Positions 57,721 through 64,000 of a DNA stretch of 64,000 nt are shown one piece after another (within the stretch, counting starts at the first letter, position 1; each line of letters starts with the position of its first letter). The translations under genes were made by a program, and so were the position numbers. The DNA is from Sapria himalayana (taxonomy: Eukaryota; Streptophyta; Magnoliopsida; Malpighiales; Rafflesiaceae). The stretch spans positions 323,900-387,899 of the forward strand of contig JAREIK010002629.1 in NCBI GenBank assembly GCA_029783825.1. The letters are read 5' to 3'. The notes below the pieces were generated by a model. It did not search any database. It worked only from the letters and a program-made list of their open reading frames with translations, and had not been told where the DNA came from.

Positions 57721-60700
57721 GAACCCTTAGAAAGAGCAAAACTCACCCCTTAGGGTTTGGTAATTGTTTTGGCTTTGTTTGTTGCTTGGAGGGAGATGAA
57801 GAAGAATGTGAGAGATCTTAAATTTCTTTATCTTCTACTTTTTATACTTGTGTGATTTTACATTGCTCCAAGTTGGAAGTTGCAAGTTTCAAAATAAATC
57901 ACTTTGGTATTTATTTCTTAAGCTTGAGGTCGTGACTCCAAAAAGTAGCCATGACTCTAGACTGCATCTCAATTTTTCTTTATAACACAAAGTCATGGTA
58001 TTCGCTATGAATACAACATGAGCCTAGTATATTTATAACATAGAGTTGTTGTATTGTAAAATGGTTGTGGTTTCATGCATTTATATTTTTGTATTTAATA
58101 AAGGTATGCGGCACTAGGAAATGGCCATGATATGACAAATGGCTTCTTATGTTAATATTATGATACATGGTCGTGATATTATGATAACAATATGATATTG
58201 GCATTGGTCCTTCTTGATTATTATATGGCCATAGTGCTATGATATAGTCATGACAATGAGATAGTCTTATGTATCATATGGCTGTGGTGCTGGGAAATGA
58301 CTTTGACACAAAATTTGCCTATTATATATCTTCCATTGACTGATGTACTCTGGGTGGCTACAACACTAGATTTATCTTTTCTCGAATATCATGTTGCCAT
58401 GATGCTACAAGAATGTCACATCATTGATAATTTGTTCAAGCATAAAAGTCACGACTTTCTCTTCTTTTGAGGACAAGAGTTGTGGCCCAGTAAAATGATT
58501 ATACTTAAGAAATATCCTATATATATTTTAATGTCCCAAAATTCAGGACTCTAAATAAGAGCCATGACTTTAGCCTGATTAGTTTTGGCTAAGTAACCTT
58601 TTGTAGCTCAAAAGTCATGACTTTGTAAAAAGGCTATGACTCTCCCTTGAGACAACATAGCCATATTAATGATTAAGTTATATCCCTTAGACTTGACCAA
58701 GACCTTGAATACCAGTGTTATACTTAGTTGATATGATATATGATTAATATCATGATCATTTAAATTTCATGAGAAATGTATGACTGTAACTACATGATAA
58801 TAATGCAACTACTAAGAATGTGTCAAACATTTAAAGTATTGTGCTAACAAATTGGTAGAGTCATGTTGTATAGGGTTTTCCATAAATAATTAGATAAAGT
58901 TTTAGTCAATAATGAATACTAAAATTATGCAAGACTCATTATTCTATCATCTCTACTAAATACTTTCTAAAACCTATTGATTTCATGACTATTCATCAAA
59001 ATTTAGCAAAACTCGGAAGTCATGAAATTAATCCATAATTTGTCTCATTAAATGTCTATAAATATCCTAAAGCACCAAAATACCTATGAATGTTTAGTAG
59101 TTTGAATAATAAATAATATGTCAGTGAGTTTATTGGTTTACTTATTATTGTCAATCATGAAAATACTCACAAACTCATTGAAAGTTAAATCCCTTAATTT
59201 AGTACTATTTAATCACCAAATCTAAGAATTTACATTCCACAATATAAGTTAAACATAATAAATAATCACAAAACTATATATACATCACAAAAATCAGAAT
59301 TATACAACCCTAGACCTCAAATTGGGAAAGATTCTTGAGAAGAAGTCACTTGAACACAAAACTCATATACCAATGACTGCCCTCATGACAATGAAGGGCA
59401 CAAACCCTAATCCTATTCAATTTTTGTTGATTTGTTTGATTCTACCTTAGAGAGTGGTGTCTGAGAGTCATGCCACCCTTCTATAGTGTATAGCCTTTCT
59501 CTTGAATCACATGTTTGCTTGTGTATCTTTTAGGGAGTGAAAAATCTATCATAGGATTGTTTTCTATACTTTGTTTTTGCTTGGTGCATACAAAAGATGA
59601 AGAATGTTTCCCTAATTATTTTCTTTCCTCTTATATGCTCTAAAATTTTTATATTTCTCTAACTAGAAATTCACGACTTTCAAAAGATGTCATGACTTAT
59701 GTATTGGTCTCTTTAGCTTGAGATCACAACTCTGGAAATTTGTTGTAGATTTGGGATGTAACCTATTCTTTTCATAATCACAAAATTATGGTGCTAGAAA
59801 TGTCCATAACTTATGTCTTTTGTCTATGTAGCACAAAGTTGTCGTGTTGAGAATGATCATGATTTTTATACTATTCTTACTTATACATCGAATGGTTATG
59901 GTATTGGGAATGGTCACGACATTGGGATTTGTCTTTCTTGTATATAACTTGTCCATGATGTTGCAAATGATTACAACTCTAGAAATGATCTCTTTTATGC
60001 ATCACATGGCTTTAGCATTGAGAATGGTCATAGCTTTGGCCTTTAACTTTCCTTCCACGTGCAATAACTATAATTATTAGGAATGGTTGTGATACTAAGA
60101 ATGATCTTTCTTATACATCAAATGGCAATGAAATTGAGAATGGTCATGACTAAATTTGGCCTTGATGTTTCTCATATATCACATAGATACAATGCTACTT
60201 AAAAGTATGGCATTAGAATTAGCCTATACATCAAAGTCATTGGTTAGCCTTTTTTTTGAGCGCAAAAATCATGACCTTGGAAAGTGACCATACTCAAATA
60301 AATGCCTCTATAAAATTTTCTGGCTAAAAATCATGGCGCTAGATAATTATAATGGCTTTAGTTTGAGTAGCTCTAAGTTTGTAATTTGTTATAGCTCAAA
60401 AGTTATAATTTTTGGAAAAACCTATGAATGTAACATGAAAATAAAAAGCATTAGTGGGGATAAAGTTATGATACCATAAAGTGGCCGTAACTTTTAGCAT
60501 AAGTGGATTACTTGGTTATTATTATGTAAAAATAATATCATAATCATTTAATTTTTATAAGTTATGTATGATTATGGCTTCAAGATTATATCATAGCCAC
60601 AAAGAAAGTGTTATATTGTTATAGTATATAAAGATTTCTATGACTAATTAAGTAGAGTTTTGGCCAATAATGGATGCCAAAACTATGTAATAACCCATAA

Positions 60701-60890
60701 ATCAGCAAATGACTAAATACTTCCAAAAATATAATAATTTCATGACTTTTTTTTATCAAAACCTATCAAAAGTTCAAAGCCATGAAATTGCTCCAATTAC
60801 TAATCATTTTTGTGCTCACACATCATTCAATATTGCCACAAATATAGAAAAAAAATGGGTATTTTACATATTGAATAGATACCAGCCTTG
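57721..60890 (+). repeat. 1.8-kb tandem duplication carrying 57-bp repeat tracts 4 and 5 (3' region of P5)
   Basis: Two copies offset by about 1796 bases: 57773 CTTTGTTTGTTGCTTGG and 59569 CTTTGTTTTTGCTTGG; 58850-58990 and 60620-60780 (TTTTAGTCAATAATGAATAC and TTTTGGCCAATAATGGATGC). Each contains a tract of 57-bp-type repeats (57890-58680 and 59640-60500). Orientation is opposite to P1, so this is the 3' internal region of minus-strand element P5. No credible gene. Confidence 0.72.
59780..60240. repeat. 57-bp repeat array, best preserved
   Basis: About eight units of roughly 55-61 bases following the pattern ATGGTTATGGTATTGGGAATG, GTCACGACATTGGGATTTGT, CTTTCTTGTATATAAC. Unit starts lie near 59787, 59835, 59889, 59948, 60004, 60063, 60119 and 60181. 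The plus-strand frame 59844-60080 has a 19-residue period (LGMVTTLGFVFL, LQMITTLEMISF, LRMVIALAFNF), which simply reflects the 57-bp repeat. Confidence 0.85.
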
Positions 60891-61900
60891 ACCAAAATAT
60901 CTTTGATAATATTATTAGGATACTTTGTCCAATAAGCCATTTGGAGTGAGAGAGAGTTTGAAGTATTATTTTGAGACTCAATCTTCACGTAATTGACAAG
61001 GACATCAAATTGATATTTTATCCCAAGTCACATAATGTCTCCCAAAATATGTGTTCTCCCTTTTATAAGATATAGTAAAACATTTGGTATCCATCAATTT
61101 CTTTAGAACTATTCATTGAATACTTGTGCTATATTTTTCCATCATATTCACCATCCAATATGTCTCCAACTTCTTCTTACCAATTATGATATTTTCATAA
61201 ATTTCATGTAGTTTGGAATTTGAGCTGAAGTTTCGACAAATAATATATTTACTTTTAGTTTCTAGAATAAGTTAAAAAATTTCTCAAACTAATAATCCAA
61301 TTTTTCATTTCCAAAATACTATGGAAATAGAAGATTTACCAAAACTTTACTTATAGCTTTATTCTAATTCATTTATTTCTCTCCATAACTTTGAAAAATC
61401 TTTATTCGCTCATCTTTTTCTTCACTTCCTCCACTCATAGCTAAGGGTAATAGTTGGACTTGTACTTCTAATGGATTCATGACATTGAAAGGTTCCATGA
61501 CACTACATCCTTTATTTACAGAAAATTTTTCTGTCAAAGCCATAACTTTTTAGAATTTCTCAGTGGGAGCCATGACTTTTAAGAAAGTTATGGTGCTATC
61601 AACTCTAGAATTTTTAGAATCATCTTATTCTATGCATTTCCCCTCTAGCTCTTTTCTACTTCAAAGAAATATAAATAAGTATATCTTTGAGTTTGCTTCA
61701 ATATCACTTGGTGGTTCATTGACACATTTTGTCTTCATCAATAACACCAAATGTCTAATTTGTTTCTCTATATTCTTCATTACCAAACTCATGTGATCCA
61801 ATCTCACTTCAAGTTTCTCAATCTAAATATCTTGGTAATCATTTCTTTTTTGTAGTTCTACTAGTATAGAATTCATAATTTCTACCATAGTCAACTTCTC
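60890..61900 (-). pseudogene. P5 gag C-terminus and protease remnant (LTR-A copy 3)
   Basis: Minus strand: IQKLEVRLDHMSLVMKNIEK (61832-61773), the coiled-coil before the Gag linker; NEPPSDIEANSKIYLFIF and SRKELEGKCIE (61725-61630), the 'P...N.KEQ..ITLRSGKELE' linker; AQIPNYMKFMK near 61200; SLSLQMAYWTKYPNNIIKDI (60960-60900), matching 'LQLADRSIKYPRGIVEDVLVKV' of the protease region. It ends there: the second half of protease and all of RT, RNase H and integrase are missing and the sequence passes into 3' repeats. Stops and frameshifts present. Confidence 0.72.
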
Positions 61901-61936
61901 TTATCTTCTTGGAAGTTGACAATTTGTGGTTGATCC

Positions 61937-62128
61937 TCATTGATTATTATAGTTTACTAAATTATTTTCAAAGTATCTCAAAGCTTGCATCATATTTTGA
62001 AGCATACTTTCATAGTTTCCATACAAAAAGTTTTTGTGATTTCTCATATTTAGATGATAATACATCATCATATTATTATTGGGTAGAAATGTGTACCATT
62101 TTCTTTGCAATCTATTGGCTTCATCCAT
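61937..62128 (-). pseudogene. P5 gag central segment (open 63-codon piece)
   Basis: Contains EANRLQRKWYTFLPNNN and YYHLNMRNHKNFLYGNYES, corresponding to the Athila/Tat Gag segment after the capsid domain with 'YNPGWRNHPNFSWGN'. It connects the Retrotrans_gag domain (62200-62900) with the linker at 61900. Confidence 0.65.
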
Positions 62129-62199
62129 TTGATAAATGTGAACTAAATTTGCTATCTAACATGGTGGCAAAATGATGAATTTTCTTGATCATCTTCTCT

Positions 62200-62960
62200 T
62201 ATTTTTTTGTGTTTCAATCTTCCTTATGAATGCTTATATTTTTGCTTTAATTACAATGAACAGATCTAATTCCAATAATATAGCTTGTCTTCTTCCAAAG
62301 GAATGATGTTAGAATTTAGTAGTTTTTCATTACAAGGTCCTAAAACAAATAAGATGTTTCTTATAGAAATTTATTCATAATGGAGCTTCCTATAGCCATA
62401 TCAACCATATACATTATCATATAATTAATCCTATTATAGAAAATCTATGATGAGGGTAGCTCCTAAACAACTCTTTCAAATTGTCTCAAGCATCATACGA
62501 AGTCTCTTGCTCATCTTAATCGAATTAGCTTATTTTGCTTCAAAGCTGAGAAGTGATTTGATGTGAGAAAAAACTTAGTGAAAAAGACCCTCACATATTC
62601 TTTCTAACATTCAATGGATCCATGAGATAAGCATTATAACCAATCCATGTATTATCCCTTAATGAGAATGTAAATATATGTAACCTTATTACATTGAAAC
62701 TAACTATAATCATTTTTATTATGTTACATAGCTCCAAAAATATCATGACATGTCTGTTATGATCCTCTAATATTCTCCTAATTCATTAGTGATGTTGAAT
62801 AATAACTATCTAACTCAACTTCAACTCAGAATAATTTATATTCACTAGTATTTTCTGAATTCCAGAATAAATATCCATTATCACTAACTATCAATAATCT
62901 CTTAATATGTAGTGGTGGATAGGGTGTTGGATAGTTTGTTCATCATCACCTTAGGGCTCT
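62200..62960 (-). pseudogene. P5 Retrotrans_gag domain remnant
   Basis: Minus strand, partly in one frame: RVFFTKFFLTSNHFSALKQN (62590-62530), KLIRLR..RDFV, LRQFERVV.ELPSS (62500-62450), IFYNRINYMIMYMVDMAIG (62445-62390), SSIMNKFL. This follows the Retrotrans_gag pattern 'F...FFP.SK...LRN.I..F.Q...E.L.EAW.RFK.L...CPHHG' and 'TFYNGL......MIDAA.GG..MNK'. Capsid protein remnant of an Athila/Tat-like element; several in-frame stops. Confidence 0.75.
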
Positions 62961-63238
62961 CTCTTGCTACTACTTCCCCTCTATGGGCTCTTTGTTAGTA
63001 AGTTATTTTGAAATAGCTCTCATGGTTTTTTCAATTTCTATGTCTAGAGGGTTTAGCTTAGTCCTAGAATTTTTTTTATAAATATGGCTGAGAAAAGAAA
63101 GAGACAAATACAATACAAAACACAATAATCAATATTCTAAAAAAGATAATAAGGGAACATGTTGTTATCTAAACTATTCAAAAAGAATCTTGTTTTCTCA
63201 AGGATAATTATAACAACTCATGCTGGCTAACTAAATTA
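62961..63238 (-). mobile_element. P5 leader (primer binding site deleted)
   Basis: The leader matches those of M1, M2 and P1 (TTAGCTTAGTCCTAGAATTTTT, TTCTCAAGGATAATTATA), but the 25 or so bases holding the primer binding site in M1 are missing: GGCTAACTAAATTATGACTTTG passes straight into the LTR. Confidence 0.65.
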
Positions 63239-63788
63239 TGACTTTGTTATGATGCCAAGTTTTGTTAGTTATATAGTATCCCAAAAACTTGTTGGAAGTA
63301 TATCTCATCAATAAAGATATACAAATATACAAATTATATATGTTGCACAAAGGACTTTCATCTAGATATCAATCTCATAAAGTATTATATCATTAGTTTG
63401 GTCAACTAATAATTAAACAACAGTTTTTCAGTAGAGAAGATATCTAGAGATTTTGATATGACTTTTAAATCTTAAGGTTTATCTACTTGATTCATATGAC
63501 GCATGTTCAAATACTTAGATTTATGGTGAGTTAGGATACAAAATAAATGTTGGATTATTATAGAAAGACCATTTATCCTAATAGCATATAAGGTGGTTAC
63601 CACCATTAAGCTCATATCAATGTTGGTCCCCTTGTAGCTATCCCCTTAGTACTTCACTACCAAGACAACAAATAATCTCTACTCGAGATCCATTCACAAG
63701 TCAATATCTTTTAGGCATCTCATCAATTTTCCTTGATGGTTACTTCATGTGTATATTCTTATTCCTTATGAATGGTACCAAATACTTG
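63239..63788 (-). repeat. P5 5' LTR, partial (LTR-A family)
   Basis: Minus-strand LTR end. Landmarks: ATATCAATCTCATAAAGTATT (63367), AGTTTGGTCAACTAATAATTAA (63396), AAGGTGGTTACCACCATTAA (63590). It stops in mid-LTR near 63788. Confidence 0.65.
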
Positions 63789-64000
63789 TGACTTTGTTAT
63801 ACTATCTAACTTTATTAGTTTGACATTGTCCCAAAAGGTCATTAGTGAGAATTTTATCAATATTGATCCACAAGTATGAGTCTTATAATTAGTAAAAGTG
63901 ACTATTATAAAGATATCAATCCCATATGGATCTTATCAATAGTTCGGTTAACCAACAATGATACAACATAATTCTACTAAAGAAGATATTTAGGGATTTT
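63789..64000 (-). repeat. Further LTR-A LTR copy, cut by the window end
   Basis: Starts again at an LTR 3' end (TTGTGACTTTGTTATACTATC at 63788-63808, compare 63239) and repeats GATCCACAAGTATGAGTCTTATAATTAGTAA and CCCATATGGATCTTATCAATAGTT. It runs past 64000. Confidence 0.65.

Noticed and set aside
59844..60080. 78-codon hydrophobic frame that could look like a membrane peptide
   Set aside because: Its 19-residue periodicity follows from the 57-bp minisatellite; related arrays are not open in this frame.
1..64000. A host protein-coding gene or tRNA hidden among the repeats
   Set aside because: No frame beyond about 180 codons, no conserved non-transposon motif, and no cloverleaf with conserved A and B boxes was noticed by eye. 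A short or intron-rich gene cannot be fully excluded without a search.

Overview
This window looks like AT-rich intergenic (probably heterochromatic) nuclear DNA of a flowering plant. The evidence is the mix of element families: CACTA (En/Spm) elements with TNP2-type transposase, Ac-like (hAT) elements with GC-rich ends, Ty1/copia, a Ty3/gypsy chromovirus, and many copies of an Athila/Tat-like Ty3/gypsy family with a tRNA-Asp-type primer binding site. Species cannot be read from the sequence. I found no intact cellular gene, tRNA, rRNA or CRISPR array. No open frame is longer than about 180 codons, and almost all coding similarity is to transposon proteins broken by stops and frameshifts. Protein and domain names come from recognising conserved motifs by eye, not from a database search.

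Layout. 1-13.5 kb: a gag/protease remnant of the Athila/Tat-like family (called LTR-A here), two minus-strand internally deleted LTR-A elements (M1, M2), a 57-bp-type repeat tract, a short hAT element (8819-9581), an LTR-like piece with a 95-bp tandem duplication, and a second gag/protease remnant. 13.5-16.9 kb: AT-rich DNA, one arm of a dispersed inverted repeat, microsatellites and a CACTA-like end fragment. 16.9-24.6 kb: plus-strand LTR-A element P1 with both LTRs. Its 3' LTR is split by a clean solo LTR (21947-24316, TSD TATAT). 24.6-30 kb: another LTR-A 3' region with a 758-bp tandem duplication, an LTR, then chromovirus RNase H-integrase. 30-35 kb: AT-rich DNA, microsatellites and the second inverted-repeat arm. 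35.2-40.9 kb: CACTA-1, whose transposase gene carries a 550-bp hAT element with a perfect 8-bp TSD. 41.1-43.1 kb: 5' part of a copia element, cut by an Ac-like transposon remnant (43.1-45.2 kb). 45.2-57.7 kb: plus-strand LTR-A element P4 carrying a complete 9.26-kb CACTA-2 (45666-54921, TSD GTT), followed by two abutting LTR copies, one holding a 445-bp array of an 8-bp repeat. 57.7-64 kb: minus-strand LTR-A element P5 with gag and protease remnants and a 1.8-kb tandem duplication of 57-bp repeat arrays.

Relationships. The order of some events can be read directly: solo LTR after P1, CACTA-2 after P4, the hAT element after CACTA-1, and the Ac-like element probably after copia. Within the window no LTR-A copy has reverse transcriptase or integrase. 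Some keep gag-protease; others keep only a short leader ORF and a 3' accessory ORF. Any mobility must therefore have come from partners elsewhere. I see no convincing new functional system. The most interesting material is the structure of the LTR-A derivatives and their minisatellites, and the near-complete CACTA-2.
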